NCBI RefSeq assembly: GCF_900142475.1
Contig: NZ_FRAY01000013.1
Coordinates: forward strand, 1 to 43,605
DNA from: Fibrobacter sp. UWH4
Lineage (GTDB): Bacteria > Fibrobacterota > Fibrobacteria > Fibrobacterales > Fibrobacteraceae
Direction: 5' to 3'
DNA: 43,605 nt
A model generated the notes under the pieces. That model was given only the letters and a program-made list of their open reading frames with translations, had not been told where the DNA came from and ran no database searches. Below, piece by piece: positions 1 to 9,250 of the stretch (the first letter of the stretch is position 1; every line of letters starts with the position of its first letter). Position numbers and translations under genes: made by a program.

Positions 1-94
1 AAGTCGGGTCGATATTCTTGAGGCCGGCCTTGCCACCGCAACCAATGAGGGAGAGGGAAGCTGCGCAGAGGAGAAGCGCTGCAAATTTTTTCAT
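1..94 (-). CDS. Lipoprotein, N-terminal part only
   Basis: The gene starts at an ATG at 94 and runs off the left edge, so only about 31 residues are visible. They form a lipoprotein signal peptide: MKKF, then a Leu/Ala-rich stretch, then the lipobox L-I-G-C, with Cys at residue 19. A clear AGGAGG ribosome-binding site sits 8 bases upstream (103-108). The mature start (GGKAGLKNIDPT) is too short to name a family. The protein would be exported by Sec and lipidated on Cys. Function is unknown. Confidence 0.8.
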   Translation of the reverse strand, partial: MKKFAALLLCAASLSLIGCGGKAGLKNIDPT

Positions 95-257
95 GGTAAA
101 GTCCTCCTAATGGGGATTTTTTTAGAAAACGACATTGTTTTCTTGACGGCACAAGATAGAAAAATTTGTTTCAAATTGGAAACTTTATATGAATTGTTTA
201 CAAATTTGTGAAATTTATATGAATTAAACTATAATATGTTGATCTTAAACAAAAAAA

Positions 258-281
258 ATCCCTGCAGAGAACTGCAGGGAT
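258..281 (-). terminator. Intrinsic terminator of pfp
   Basis: Perfect 10-bp inverted repeat (ATCCCTGCAG / CTGCAGGGAT) with a 4-base loop, followed on the minus strand by a U-run (A8 at 251-258 on the plus strand). It lies 26 bases beyond the pfp stop codon. Confidence 0.85.
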
Positions 282-306
282 CGAAATTCAAGACGATGTT
301 TATCGC

Positions 307-1971
307 TTACTTGACTTTAAGGGCGCCGCGTTCGAGCTTGATCGTGAAGTTCGTGACGTCGCAAACTTCGCTGGGACCCCAGTACTGGATCGGACCCGGG
401 TAGGTGTAGGATTCAGTCTTAGCCCAAACTTCGCGGTTCTTGGCGAAGAACTTGAACGGAGCACCGTCGAGTTCCACGAGAGCCTTCTGGATCACCGGCT
501 TGTCGGCACCGTGACGACGTTCGATGTTCATCATCATGGTGATAGGAATGCCACCGGCAGTCCACTTTTCGATACCCTTCGTGAGGTCACGCACAGAACT
601 CATGTAGCCGTTCATCTTGTTGAAGGCGAGCACGGAGGCGGTGTAACCGAGGCTGTAGCAGTAGTCGGCGTCGAAGTTCGACGGAGCGGCGCAGCGGCCT
701 TCGTAACCGAAGAAGTGGTTGAGGGCGCTGAACTTGCCCTTGAAGTTCTTGCGGCTCTTGAGTTCCTTCTTCACCATTTCGATGACGAGCTTTTCGGTTT
801 CGATGAGGGAAACCTGCACGTTGCCGTGGCTGTCGCGGTCGAGCATCAGCTGACCCTGAGTGGTGGCGGGGAGGCTCTTGAGGACTTCGGCAGAAGCCTT
901 GGAAATCCAGTTGCAGAGCTTTTCAACCTTGGCGGCGGTGTCGAGGCCTTCGACTTCCTTTTCGTGGTGGGCGAGGGCTTCGGAGAGTTCAGAAATGAGC
1001 ACGCCGACATCCGGGATGAATTCGAGGAGGCCTTCCGGAATCAGGCTGACGCCGAAGTTCTTGCCGTCAGCAGCACGGGCAGCGACGATGTCAGCCACGT
1101 ACTTGATGACCTGCTTCAGCTTCATCTTCTTGGCCTTGACTTCTTCAGAGATCAAGCAGATGTTCGGGTGGGTCTGGAGAGCGGCTTCGAGAGCGATGTG
1201 AGAAGCGCTACGGCCCATGAGCTTGATGAAGTGCCAGTACTTCTGAGCGGAGTTGGCATCGCGCATGATGTTGCCGATGAGTTCGGAGTAGGTCTTGACG
1301 GCAGTGTCGAAACCGAAGGAGGTTTCGATGTATTCGTTCTTGAGGTCGCCGTCGATGGTCTTCGGGCAGCCGCAAACAACGCAGCTTGCGCCGTTGGCCT
1401 GGAAGTATTCACCGAGAACGGCAGCGTTGGTGTTGGAGTCGTCACCACCGATGATCACGATAGCGTCGAGCTTCTGAGCCTTGGCGACAGCCATGCACTT
1501 CTTGAACTGTTCTTCAGTTTCGAGCTTGGTACGGCCGGACTGGATGATGTCGAATCCACCAGTGTTGCGGTAGGAGTCCATGATCTTTTCGTTGATCACG
1601 ATGAACTTGCCGTTTTCGAGGCCGGACGGACCGCCGAGGAAGCCGAGGAGCTTGGAATTCTTGCTGATGCTCTTGATACCGTCGAAGATACCCGCGATCA
1701 CGTTGTGTCCACCAGGAGCCTGGCCACCGGAGAGCACCACGCCCACGTTCAGAGCCTTACCGGCAGCAGCCTTGGTAGCCTTCTTCATGGAAATGTACGG
1801 TGCACCGTAGGTGTTCGGGAACAGAGCCTTGATCTTGGCCTGGTCGCGCACGGATTCGGTTGCCTTACCCTTGTTGAGAGTGACCTTGAGAGCGCCGTCG
1901 CGGAGAGCGGCGGGGAGTTTCGGCTGGTAGGCCTTGCGGGCCTTGCCGAGGACGGACAGATTGTCAGCCAT
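307..1971 (-). CDS. pfp: Pyrophosphate--fructose 6-phosphate 1-phosphotransferase
   Basis: A 554-aa phosphofructokinase of the long PPi-dependent type. It interconverts fructose 6-phosphate and fructose 1,6-bisphosphate in glycolysis with PPi instead of ATP. Visible motifs are SGGQAPGGHNV (81-91), GGDDSN (175-180, where ATP enzymes have GGDGS), the catalytic PKTIDGDL (203-210) and MGRSASHIALE (252-262). The GGDD signature and the length (about 550 residues) match the plant-beta/spirochaete-like PFP group. An AAGGA box precedes the ATG. The gene is a single unit with its own terminator. The plus-strand ORF opposite it is a codon-bias shadow. Product identity is secure. Confidence 0.97.
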   Translation of the reverse strand: MADNLSVLGKARKAYQPKLPAALRDGALKVTLNKGKATESVRDQAKIKALFPNTYGAPYISMKKATKAAAGKALNVGVVLSGGQAPGGHNVIAGIFDGIKSISKNSKLLGFLGGPSGLENGKFIVINEKIMDSYRNTGGFDIIQSGRTKLETEEQFKKCMAVAKAQKLDAIVIIGGDDSNTNAAVLGEYFQANGASCVVCGCPKTIDGDLKNEYIETSFGFDTAVKTYSELIGNIMRDANSAQKYWHFIKLMGRSASHIALEAALQTHPNICLISEEVKAKKMKLKQVIKYVADIVAARAADGKNFGVSLIPEGLLEFIPDVGVLISELSEALAHHEKEVEGLDTAAKVEKLCNWISKASAEVLKSLPATTQGQLMLDRDSHGNVQVSLIETEKLVIEMVKKELKSRKNFKGKFSALNHFFGYEGRCAAPSNFDADYCYSLGYTASVLAFNKMNGYMSSVRDLTKGIEKWTAGGIPITMMMNIERRHGADKPVIQKALVELDGAPFKFFAKNREVWAKTESYTYPGPIQYWGPSEVCDVTNFTIKLERGALKVK

Positions 1972-2037
1972 TGTTTTTTCCTTTTGATTTAGCCCGTCAA
2001 CAGTATATGCACGGGCCGGGTTAAAAAATACGCACTA

Positions 2038-2066
2038 AATATAGCTAAATGAATTCATTCGTATCC
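2038..2066 (-). promoter_or_regulatory. Probable pfp promoter and leader hairpin
   Basis: On the minus strand a TATATT -10 box (2038-2043) lies 17 bases from a poor -35 (GGATAC, 2061-2066). The spacer contains the palindrome AATGAATTCATT (2048-2059). Between this site and the ATG there is an inverted repeat GCCCGT / ACGGGC (1992-2016) that would form a leader hairpin. Assignment rests on the -10 box only. Confidence 0.4.
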
Positions 2067-2132
2067 AAAATAAGAAAAAAAAGTTTTCAAAATGGCTAAA
2101 AAAACTAATTTTACGCAACTTGGTTTGGAAAT

Positions 2133-4097
2133 ATGAAAAAAATTAGGGGCCTGTTTACTAATTTCCGACTTCGCAAGCGCTTGCTTGCGCTTTCGGATGC
2201 ATTTATTATCGTGGTGGCGGGGTTGCTCGCCAACTTCCCGATTCCCGTATATGCAGCGCGTATCGGTCGCCCCGACTTGTTTGCCTTCTTGTCAACTTGT
2301 GTTATCTGTTGCTTTGCGACCCTTTTGCTGTTTGGGGCTTATAACAGACTCTGACGCTATTTTGACCGCAACGATTACCTGAATTGCGTCAAGGGTGTCG
2401 TGACGGGATATGTCGTTGCTGTCGGACTGTATTACATATTTACCTATACGGTGTACTGCCGCTTTTCTCTGTTGACCTGCGCTCTTTCGGTGGCGGGAGT
2501 ATGTGCATTCCGCTACTTGATCAAGGATGCTTTCGCTACCCTCGTCGAAACCGGTCGCAAGGATGCCGCCTACAAGCGTACGATGATTATCGGAGCGGGA
2601 CGCGCCGGAAAACTGCTCATGACCGAAATTGCAAATCGCGGCTTGGGCGAATCGGGTGAGGGTGGAAAACGCGGGAGCCGTTCCAAGATTTTGCCCGTAT
2701 GCGTTATTGATGACGACCGCAGTAAAATCGGTCGTCGTTTTTGTGGAATTCTCGTAGCCGGAGGCACGGCTGATATCGGAAAAATCGCAAAAATCGAAAA
2801 TATTGAACAAATTATTTTCGCCATTCCCAGCTGCCCGCCCAAGGATCGCCGCGTCATTCTTGGAATTTGCAACAAGACGGGGCTCCCGGTAAAGGTACTT
2901 CCGTTCATCGGTTCTGCCCTCGGCGATTCCATGTACAATGATTCGGGACGAAGCTTTGCAAGCCAGATCCGCGACATCAACGTAGAAGACCTTTTAGGGC
3001 GTGAACCGGTCAAGTTCGACAACAAGGATATCCGTGACTTTATCGAGGGCAAAGTCTGCATGGTTACGGGTGGCGGTGGCTCTATCGGCAGCGAACTTGT
3101 ACGACAGATTGCGAAATACTCCCCCAAACAGCTGATCATTGTCGATATTTACGAAAATAACGCCTACGAAATCCAGCAAGAAATGGTGATGGAATACGGC
3201 GGCTCCCTGAACCTGGTGACGCTGATTGCAAGTGTGCGTGACTACCAGCGCATGAATCATATTTTCAAGACCTACAAACCGGATGTCGTGTTCCATGCGG
3301 CGGCTCACAAGCATGTGCCCCTGATGGAAAGTAGCCCGATGGAAGCGATTAAGAACAACGTGATGGGAACCTTCAATGTAGCCTTCCTTTCGCTGTTCAA
3401 TAAGGTCCAGAAGTTTGTGATGATCAGCACCGACAAGGCGGTGAACCCGACGAACGTGATGGGTGCCTCCAAGCGCTGCTGCGAAATGATCGTACAGTAC
3501 CTGGCGCAGCAAAAGGCGAGTACGGCTGAATTTGTATGTACCCGTTTCGGGAACGTTCTCGGTAGTAACGGCTCCGTGATTCCTTTGTTCAAAAAGCAAA
3601 TTGAGCAGGGCAAGCCCGTGACGGTGACGCATCCCGATATCATACGCTACTTTATGACCATCCCCGAAGCGGTGAGCCTGGTGATGGAAGCGGCGAGCAT
3701 CGCGAAGGGTGGCGAAATCTTTGTTCTCGATATGGGGCAGCCGGTAAAGATTGTAACCTTGGCCGAAAACCTGATCCGCATGTACGGAAAGGTGCCCTAC
3801 ACCGATGTCGAGATCAAGTTTACCGGACTTCGGCCCGGCGAGAAAATTCGCGAAGAACTGCTGATGAACGAAGAAGGCCTCGAAAAGACGCGTAACAAGC
3901 TTATTTTTATCGGCAAACAGCTCGAAATCGACGGCGATCACTTTATCAAGCAACTTTGGAATTTGAAAAATTCGGCGGAAAAGAACGATGATGCCGAGGC
4001 GATTCGTGCACTCCACGAAATCGTACCGACATTTACCACGCCGGAACAATATAACTCCAAGGCAATTTCTAACTTTGTCGCTCCTTCTAGAGGTTAG
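2133..4097 (+). pseudogene. CapD/PglF-like UDP-sugar 4,6-dehydratase, interrupted by in-frame TGA
   Basis: Reading straight through gives a 654-codon protein of the long membrane-bound nucleotide-sugar dehydratase family (WbpM, CapD, PglF): four N-terminal membrane segments, a first Rossmann-like domain (TMIIGAGRAG) and a catalytic SDR domain with TGGGGSIGSE (about 312-321). The catalytic segment is STDKAVNPTNVMGASKR, with Met in place of the usual Tyr as in WbpM-type enzymes. The family converts UDP-GlcNAc to a 4-keto-6-deoxy sugar. Codon 74 (2352-2354) is TGA, exactly where relatives have the Trp of an L-W-R-Y motif; the reading frame is intact on both sides. Reinitiation at a GTG at 2400, with AAGGG four bases upstream, would give 565 aa that lack two membrane segments but keep the whole catalytic part. 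Nonsense mutation, readthrough or sequence error are all possible. Confidence 0.85.
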
Positions 4098-4115
4098 GTC
4101 TATAGGATAAAAACA

Positions 4116-6047
4116 ATGAAAATACGTTTTTTAAGCTCTTTGATTTTGGTGGTTGCGGTAGTCTGTTTCGCCCAGACAGGTTTGATGGGCGGCTCCGACG
4201 GTATTCACCAGATTAATACAAGAACTCTGGGAACGGGGCAAATCATTGCTGGTACCGGTGGTAATATCACACTTGACCCTTGGGCGCTTTCGCGTGGGGG
4301 TATTTATTATAATGATGGCGAAGAAAATCATTTCCATCATTACAAGCTTTCGGCCACGGGTAACTTTTTTGGCGGAATAGGCCTTACGGAATATGTGGAT
4401 ATCGGTGCCGCGCTCAATATCAACTACGACATGGCCTATGCCGATGGTTATTGGGATGCCGCCAGTAAAATCAGGCAAGGCGACTTGGCCTTGTGGGCGA
4501 AGGCGCGTGCGCCCTTTGGCGATTCGAGTGTTTTCACCCTTGCGGGGCAATTTGAACTGTATTTGCCGATAGGCGTGCGTTCTGCGGGTGTCCGCCCGCG
4601 TCATGCGTGGTATATTCGCGGAAACGGAGAAACGCATCCGTTTACGGCGGACGAAGTGGTTGTCGGGATGAACGCGATTACGACAGTAGACCTCTCGAAA
4701 GTGAATATTCCGGTGCGCTGGAACGCCAATATCGGCTTTGTATACGCTGACGAAGGTGCGAATACCGTAGTTTATGGAACGGGCCTTGACTGGGATGTTT
4801 TCTCGTGGGCGACCCCGTTTGTTGAATTCAGTGGCGAATTCCGTGTCGAAGATAACGGCATGCCGATCGACATCATGGAAGACCCGATGCTCCTGACGCC
4901 GGGCCTCAGGCTCCATTTGCCGTGGAATATCGAATTGGCGGGCGGTATCGACCTGTCGGTCCGTATGCTCCGCAACCGTTACAATACAGAAAAGGAAATG
5001 AAGAATACCGATGCCTACACGATTGGCTATACCGATCAGAAGGGGTATCATAAGACCTACGGCTATACACCCACGGTAACCTATGCCTTGACGGGGGTGC
5101 TGACTTGGAAATTCGGCTTTGCCGATGCCTTGGCCGAAAGGGAATGTCCGCAGGGCCTGCCCCGCGTAGATACCTTGGTGAAGGTTGACACGTTGTTCAA
5201 GGTCGATACGGTCGTGGTGACGGATTCTATCAAGGATGCCGACGGAGATGGCATTATTGATTCTCTTGACATGTGCCCCAATACCGAGGCCGGAGTCGAG
5301 GTCGATTCTATGGGATGCGTGAAGGACTTTGACAAGGACGGTGTCGAAGATTTGCGCGACCAGTGCCCCGATACAGAACAGGGCGCCACTGTTGGTCGTG
5401 ACGGTTGCCCGTTGGATTTTGACCAGGACGGTGTTCCCAACTATAAGGACATGTGCCCGAATACGCGCCCCAATACGGGAGTTGATTCTCAGGGTTGCGA
5501 CAAGGACGAAGACAAGGACGGCGTAGCCGATGGACGCGATCAGTGTCCGCTCACACCGAAGAATGCTCCTGTAGATACGACTGGTTGCCCCATGGACACC
5601 GACAAGGATAGCATTCCGGATTACCTGGATAAGTGCCCCAATTCGGTGCGAGGTGTAAAGGTGAACAAGGATGGTTGCCCCGTAAACAAGAAAGAAGACC
5701 TTGATAAACTTAAGACGGGTATTAATTTTAAGAGCGGCTCCACGATTTTGACGAAGCCAAGCTATGGAACGCTTGACGACATTGTCTACTTGATGCAAAA
5801 GTTTGCCGATGTGAATCTTGAAATCCAAGGACATACCGATAACGTCGGTGACACCGAATACAATGAGAATCTGTCTCAAGGACGAGCCCAGTCGGTAGTC
5901 GACTACATGATTCGAAAGGGCATCAAGGTCAATAGGCTGCGTGCTGTTGGATATGGTCCGCACAAACCGATTGCCGACAACAAGACCAAGAAAGGGCGTG
6001 CCAAGAACCGTCGTGTGGAACTGGTGCCGTTCTATATGGACGAATAA
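4116..6047 (+). CDS. OmpA-family outer membrane protein with thrombospondin type-3 repeats
   Basis: A 643-aa protein in three parts. A signal peptide (MKIRFLSSLILVVAVVCFAQ) is followed by a beta-barrel-like region to about residue 350. A calcium-binding thrombospondin type-3 stretch follows (about 370-535) with repeated D-x-D-x-D-G-x-x-D units and paired Cys such as DADGDGIIDSLDMCP. The C-terminal OmpA/MotB peptidoglycan-binding domain (about 540-640) has GHTDNVGDTEYNENLSQGRA and ends in the family-like NRRVELVPF. It probably ties the outer membrane to peptidoglycan. An AGGA box lies 8 bases before the ATG. It sits between the dehydratase and aminotransferase genes in the same orientation with short gaps, so it is probably co-transcribed with glycan genes. 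Confidence 0.92.
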   Translation: MKIRFLSSLILVVAVVCFAQTGLMGGSDGIHQINTRTLGTGQIIAGTGGNITLDPWALSRGGIYYNDGEENHFHHYKLSATGNFFGGIGLTEYVDIGAALNINYDMAYADGYWDAASKIRQGDLALWAKARAPFGDSSVFTLAGQFELYLPIGVRSAGVRPRHAWYIRGNGETHPFTADEVVVGMNAITTVDLSKVNIPVRWNANIGFVYADEGANTVVYGTGLDWDVFSWATPFVEFSGEFRVEDNGMPIDIMEDPMLLTPGLRLHLPWNIELAGGIDLSVRMLRNRYNTEKEMKNTDAYTIGYTDQKGYHKTYGYTPTVTYALTGVLTWKFGFADALAERECPQGLPRVDTLVKVDTLFKVDTVVVTDSIKDADGDGIIDSLDMCPNTEAGVEVDSMGCVKDFDKDGVEDLRDQCPDTEQGATVGRDGCPLDFDQDGVPNYKDMCPNTRPNTGVDSQGCDKDEDKDGVADGRDQCPLTPKNAPVDTTGCPMDTDKDSIPDYLDKCPNSVRGVKVNKDGCPVNKKEDLDKLKTGINFKSGSTILTKPSYGTLDDIVYLMQKFADVNLEIQGHTDNVGDTEYNENLSQGRAQSVVDYMIRKGIKVNRLRAVGYGPHKPIADNKTKKGRAKNRRVELVPFYMDE

Positions 6048-6060
6048 GTAGGAGAGTCGT

Positions 6061-7242
6061 ATGCGCTTTGAGAAAAAGGTATGGCTTGCAAGCCCCACGA
6101 TGCATGGCGATGAACTCAAGTACATGCAAGAGGCTTATTCCACCAACTGGATGAGTACCGTCGGCAAGAATATCGACGAGGTCGAAAGGTTGGTGGCCGA
6201 AAAGGTCGGTTGCAAGTATGCGGTTGCCTTGGGCGCAGGAACGGCGGCTCTCCACCTGTGTACACGCCTGGCGGGGGAGGCCCTTTACGGTCGCGCTCCG
6301 GCGGGGAAGGGTTCTCTTTCGGGGCACAAGGTCTTTTGCAGTGACATGACCTTTGCGGCGACCCTGAATCCAGTTGCTTACGAAAATGGCGAGGCTGTGT
6401 TCGTTGATTCCGAACGCGATACCTGGAATATGGATCCCGTGGCGTTGGAAAACGCTTTTGAAAAATATCCCGAAGTGCGTTTGGTAGTACTCGTTCATTT
6501 GTATGGAACTCCGGCGAAAGTGGACGAAATCCGCGCAATATGCGACCGTCACAAGGCGCTTTTGATAGAAGATGCCGCCGAAAGTCTCGGTGCGACCTAT
6601 AAGGGGAAACAGACGGGAACCTTTGGCGACTATTCTGCCATCAGTTTTAACGGCAACAAGATTATTACCGGCAGCAGCGGTGGAATGTTCCTGACCGACT
6701 CCGAAAAAGATGCCGCGCAGGTACGCAAGTGGAGTACCCAGAGCCGCGAACCCAGACCGTGGTACGAACACGAAGAAATTGGCTACAACTACCGTATGAG
6801 CAATGTGATTGCGGGCGTGGTACGCGGGCAGATTCCGTATCTTGAAGAGCACATCGCGCAGAAAAAGGCCATTTATGAACGCTACAAGGCCGGGTTTGCC
6901 GGACTCCCGGTGACCATGAATCCCTACGATGCTGCAAATTCCGTGCCGAATTACTGGCTCAGCTGTATGCTGATTGATGAGTCGGCTGTGAAGCGTGTTT
7001 CGCCCGAAAAGATTCTCGCGGTCCTGACCGAAATGAACGCTGAAGGTCGACCCATTTGGAAACCGATGCACATGCAGCCCGTATACAGGGAACATTCCTT
7101 CGTGACCGCCGCAGGAATAGACGTGGGTGCCGATATCTTTGCCCGCGGTCTCTGCCTCCCGAGCGACAACAAGATGACCCCCGACCAGCAAGACGCTATC
7201 ATCGCTGCAATCCGCGAATGCTTCGCCGCATCAAAAATCTGA
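6061..7242 (+). CDS. DegT/DnrJ/EryC1/StrS-family sugar aminotransferase (PglE-like)
   Basis: A 393-aa PLP-dependent aminotransferase of the nucleotide-sugar class. Key features are the VHLYGTPAKVDEI segment (145-157), IEDAAESLGA (169-178) with the PLP-ring Asp171, and FNGNK (196-200), where Lys200 should carry the PLP. GYNYRMSNV (241-249) is the usual substrate-loop motif. Such enzymes aminate a 4-keto-6-deoxy sugar with glutamate as donor, which fits the dehydratase encoded upstream and the PglC-like transferase downstream. It lies 13 bases after the OmpA-like gene with AGGAGAG before the ATG. The exact sugar cannot be read from sequence. Confidence 0.92.
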   Translation: MRFEKKVWLASPTMHGDELKYMQEAYSTNWMSTVGKNIDEVERLVAEKVGCKYAVALGAGTAALHLCTRLAGEALYGRAPAGKGSLSGHKVFCSDMTFAATLNPVAYENGEAVFVDSERDTWNMDPVALENAFEKYPEVRLVVLVHLYGTPAKVDEIRAICDRHKALLIEDAAESLGATYKGKQTGTFGDYSAISFNGNKIITGSSGGMFLTDSEKDAAQVRKWSTQSREPRPWYEHEEIGYNYRMSNVIAGVVRGQIPYLEEHIAQKKAIYERYKAGFAGLPVTMNPYDAANSVPNYWLSCMLIDESAVKRVSPEKILAVLTEMNAEGRPIWKPMHMQPVYREHSFVTAAGIDVGADIFARGLCLPSDNKMTPDQQDAIIAAIRECFAASKI

Positions 7243-7254
7243 GTTTTGTGGCTG

Positions 7255-7298
7255 CCGTCATTCTGGAGCCCGATAGGGCGACGGAATCCAGGATGGAG
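7255..7298. repeat. Dispersed REP-like element
   Basis: Begins GTCATTCTGGAGCC and continues through CGATAGGGCGACGGAATCC. The same vocabulary (CTGGAGCC, GATAGGG, GTC-AT-CTG) recurs inside the glycosyltransferase gene near 10517 and downstream of aspS, so this is a family member and not unique spacer. Confidence 0.6.
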
Positions 7299-7365
7299 AA
7301 CCTTTAAGAAAAAGTTTTTTTTATATTAATTCCTAATGTACGCCCATTGCCTGAAACATCCTAAA

Positions 7366-7392
7366 TGTCATCCTGAGCGAAGCGAAGGATCC
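7366..7392. repeat. Dispersed REP-like element upstream of the PglC-like gene
   Basis: Contains TCATCCTGAGCGAAGCGAAG, a motif seen again near 10518 and 28700. It ends only a few bases before the AGAGG ribosome-binding site of the next gene, so it lies in that gene's leader. Confidence 0.65.
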
Positions 7393-7403
7393 AAAGAGGC
7401 TTA

Positions 7404-8090
7404 ATGTATCAAAAGTTCTTTAAGCGTTTCTTAGATTTTTGCTGTGCCCTGGCGGCCATTTGTTGCCTGAGTCCTTTGCTCCTTTTTTTGACGGTAGTGG
7501 GCGCCTACAAAATGAAGGGCAATCCGTTCTTTACGCAGCCCCGCCCCGGTAAAGATGAAAAAATCTTCAGGCTCGTCAAGTTCCGCACCATGACCAACGA
7601 GAAGGACGCCAACGGCAAGCTGCTCCCTGACGATGTTCGCCTGACTGCATACGGAAAATTCCTGCGCAGCACAAGCCTTGACGAACTCCCCGAACTCTTC
7701 AACATTTTAAAGGGCGACATGGCGGTAATCGGCCCGCGCCCGCAACTCGTGCGCGACATGGTCTTTATGACCCCGGAACAGCGCAAACGCCACACCGTAC
7801 GGCAGGGCCTGAGTGGACTTGCCCAGATTAACGGCCGCAACGCCGTGACCTGGGAAACCAAGATCGCCTACGACCTTGAATACATCAAGAAAATCACTTT
7901 CTGGGGCGATGTGAAAATCATCCTCACCACGCTCAACAAGGCGTTCATCAAGCGTTCCGACATCACCGAAGAAAATTGCGATACCGCCACCGACCTCGGC
8001 GATTACCTGCTGGCAAGCGGGCGCATTACCCGCGAAGAATACGACCGCGGCCAAGAAGAAGCCAAAAAGCTTATTGCGGAGGCGGGGTGA
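7404..8090 (+). CDS. Monotopic phosphoglycosyl transferase (PglC/WcaJ catalytic-domain type)
   Basis: A 228-aa small-type phosphoglycosyl transferase. It moves a sugar phosphate from a UDP-sugar to undecaprenyl phosphate and so starts the lipid-linked glycan. It has one N-terminal re-entrant hydrophobic helix with the helix-breaking Ser23-Pro24 pair known from PglC, then KFRTM (59-63), the catalytic Asp93-Glu94 dyad in SLDELPELFN, GPRP (110-113) and GLSGLAQINGRN (135-146). The length is close to Campylobacter PglC, unlike the long WbaP types. AGAGG lies just before the ATG. With the upstream dehydratase and aminotransferase it argues for a bacillosamine-like initiating sugar. Confidence 0.93.
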   Translation: MYQKFFKRFLDFCCALAAICCLSPLLLFLTVVGAYKMKGNPFFTQPRPGKDEKIFRLVKFRTMTNEKDANGKLLPDDVRLTAYGKFLRSTSLDELPELFNILKGDMAVIGPRPQLVRDMVFMTPEQRKRHTVRQGLSGLAQINGRNAVTWETKIAYDLEYIKKITFWGDVKIILTTLNKAFIKRSDITEENCDTATDLGDYLLASGRITREEYDRGQEEAKKLIAEAG

Positions 8091-8114
8091 TGCGTTGGAG
8101 TTTTGCAAAAAAAA

Positions 8115-8134
8115 ACACCCTTGAATAAGGGTGT
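8115..8134 (-). terminator. Intrinsic terminator of the rpn-like gene
   Basis: Stem ACACCCTT / AAGGGTGT with loop GAAT, followed on the minus strand by a U-run (A-run at 8107-8115 on the plus strand). It lies 35 bases past the stop of the minus-strand nuclease gene. Confidence 0.85.
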
Positions 8135-8168
8135 GCGTGCGAGAAATATCAAACGAATGAATCTTGAA

Positions 8169-9116
8169 TCACTTAGTCAAGAGTGCCTTGCGCTTGAGAA
8201 TTTCTTCCTTGGATACACCAGAAATAATAGAAATTTCTTCTTCGGAATAGTTTCTAGAAAGCATAGCATCCACCATTTCGAAACGAGTCTCAATTTTGGC
8301 TCCAGCCAGGCGGCATTCGATTTCTTCTTTAGTAACCATTTCGTGCTCCATAGCTTTCAAGGTTTCGTCGTCCAAGTTGTCAATACGGATTCGTTCCAAG
8401 GCATCCTCGATAGCGCTATTCCCAAAGGTGGGAATCTCGTTTTCGGTGCCGGCGTTCTTGAGCAAGTACAGCCAGGCATCCGTTGCCGTCTTGACCTCGC
8501 TTGCGGACTTGTTGTAATTCGCAAGACTGACAATAATATACTTATTTTTAGCGAAAACAGGTTCTTTTATTCTATTTTCCATCGAGTTACGGCTGTAAAT
8601 TGCCCATTCGTCAATGTATTTTCCGCAAAGTTCGGGCAAATCAAAGTTGCAAATCCAGATGGAGATACATTCTGGGAGCTGGTAACGCCTGTACTCCTTC
8701 TCTTCCTTGGAAAGAGCTTTGAATTCAGCTGCGGCATCCATCTGCTGCTTGCCCTTGATAACGAGGAACGCCTTGTACAGTACTGCTCGGTCGATAAAGA
8801 AACTGTGTTCTGCACGCTGCATCTCGATGTCCAAAAATCTGCCAGAGCCAGTCGTCGCAAACGCATCCATGATGATTTTGCGGCTCTGAGGCACCCGAAA
8901 TCGGCTTGTGTAATTGAAGGTGTATTTGAGCTCCTTGATCTGGTCGTTACCGTGCAAATCAAGGAGCCCGTCAAGGAAATCTTTGAGAGCCTTGGGACTG
9001 TCGAACAGCTCCTGAAAACCAGTGTCGTAAGTGGGATCAATGAAAGCCTGTCCGACAAGTTTAGCGGGAATGGGTTCCTTGCGTATAACATTCTTTCTTT
9101 TGGGAGAAACCTTCAT
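8169..9116 (-). CDS. Rpn-family recombination-promoting nuclease / PD-(D/E)XK transposase-like protein
   Basis: A 315-aa protein of the Rpn/PDDEXK_2 group. The start chosen is the ATG at 9116 (MKVSPKRKN), which has AGGA about 9 bases upstream; the frame stays open to an ATG at 9182 without such a box. Family features are FIDPTYDTGFQELF near the N-terminus and GSGRFLDIEMQRAEHSFFIDR, where D-x-E-x-Q forms the nuclease core, then a YRRYQLPECISIWICNF strand. These proteins cleave DNA and promote RecA-independent recombination; they spread by transfer. Here it lies antisense between the PglC-like gene and the GNAT gene, breaking what would otherwise be a continuous glycan operon. It has its own terminator. 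Confidence 0.88.
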   Translation of the reverse strand: MKVSPKRKNVIRKEPIPAKLVGQAFIDPTYDTGFQELFDSPKALKDFLDGLLDLHGNDQIKELKYTFNYTSRFRVPQSRKIIMDAFATTGSGRFLDIEMQRAEHSFFIDRAVLYKAFLVIKGKQQMDAAAEFKALSKEEKEYRRYQLPECISIWICNFDLPELCGKYIDEWAIYSRNSMENRIKEPVFAKNKYIIVSLANYNKSASEVKTATDAWLYLLKNAGTENEIPTFGNSAIEDALERIRIDNLDDETLKAMEHEMVTKEEIECRLAGAKIETRFEMVDAMLSRNYSEEEISIISGVSKEEILKRKALLTK

Positions 9117-9170
9117 AAATTTGTTCCTATAATCAGTTTGACGAACAAATCTACAAACGAAAATCCGGAA

Positions 9171-9194
9171 CTTTGCAAACACGTGTTTGCAAAG
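9171..9194. promoter_or_regulatory. 24-bp perfect palindrome upstream of the rpn-like gene
   Basis: Two exact 12-base arms (CTTTGCAAACAC and its complement) with no loop. It lies between the divergent rpn-like and GNAT genes, about 55 bases before the chosen rpn start. It could be an operator or a hairpin in a longer leader. Confidence 0.5.
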
Positions 9195-9250
9195 AGTTGT
9201 AAAAAGTTTTTTGCGGGAACGCCATGTATGAACTATAGGGAGGCTGCGTA

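Noticed and set aside
511-1992. Long plus-strand ORF (493 aa) opposite pfp
   Set aside because: Codon-bias shadow of a certain gene; Val/Glu/His-rich with no domain and no ribosome site.
2352-2354. Selenocysteine codon
   Set aside because: The position is Trp in the family, not Cys, and no selenocysteine insertion hairpin is evident after it.
4131-6125. 664-aa minus ORF opposite the OmpA-like gene
   Set aside because: Shadow; the plus strand has signal peptide, TSP3 repeats and OmpA domain.
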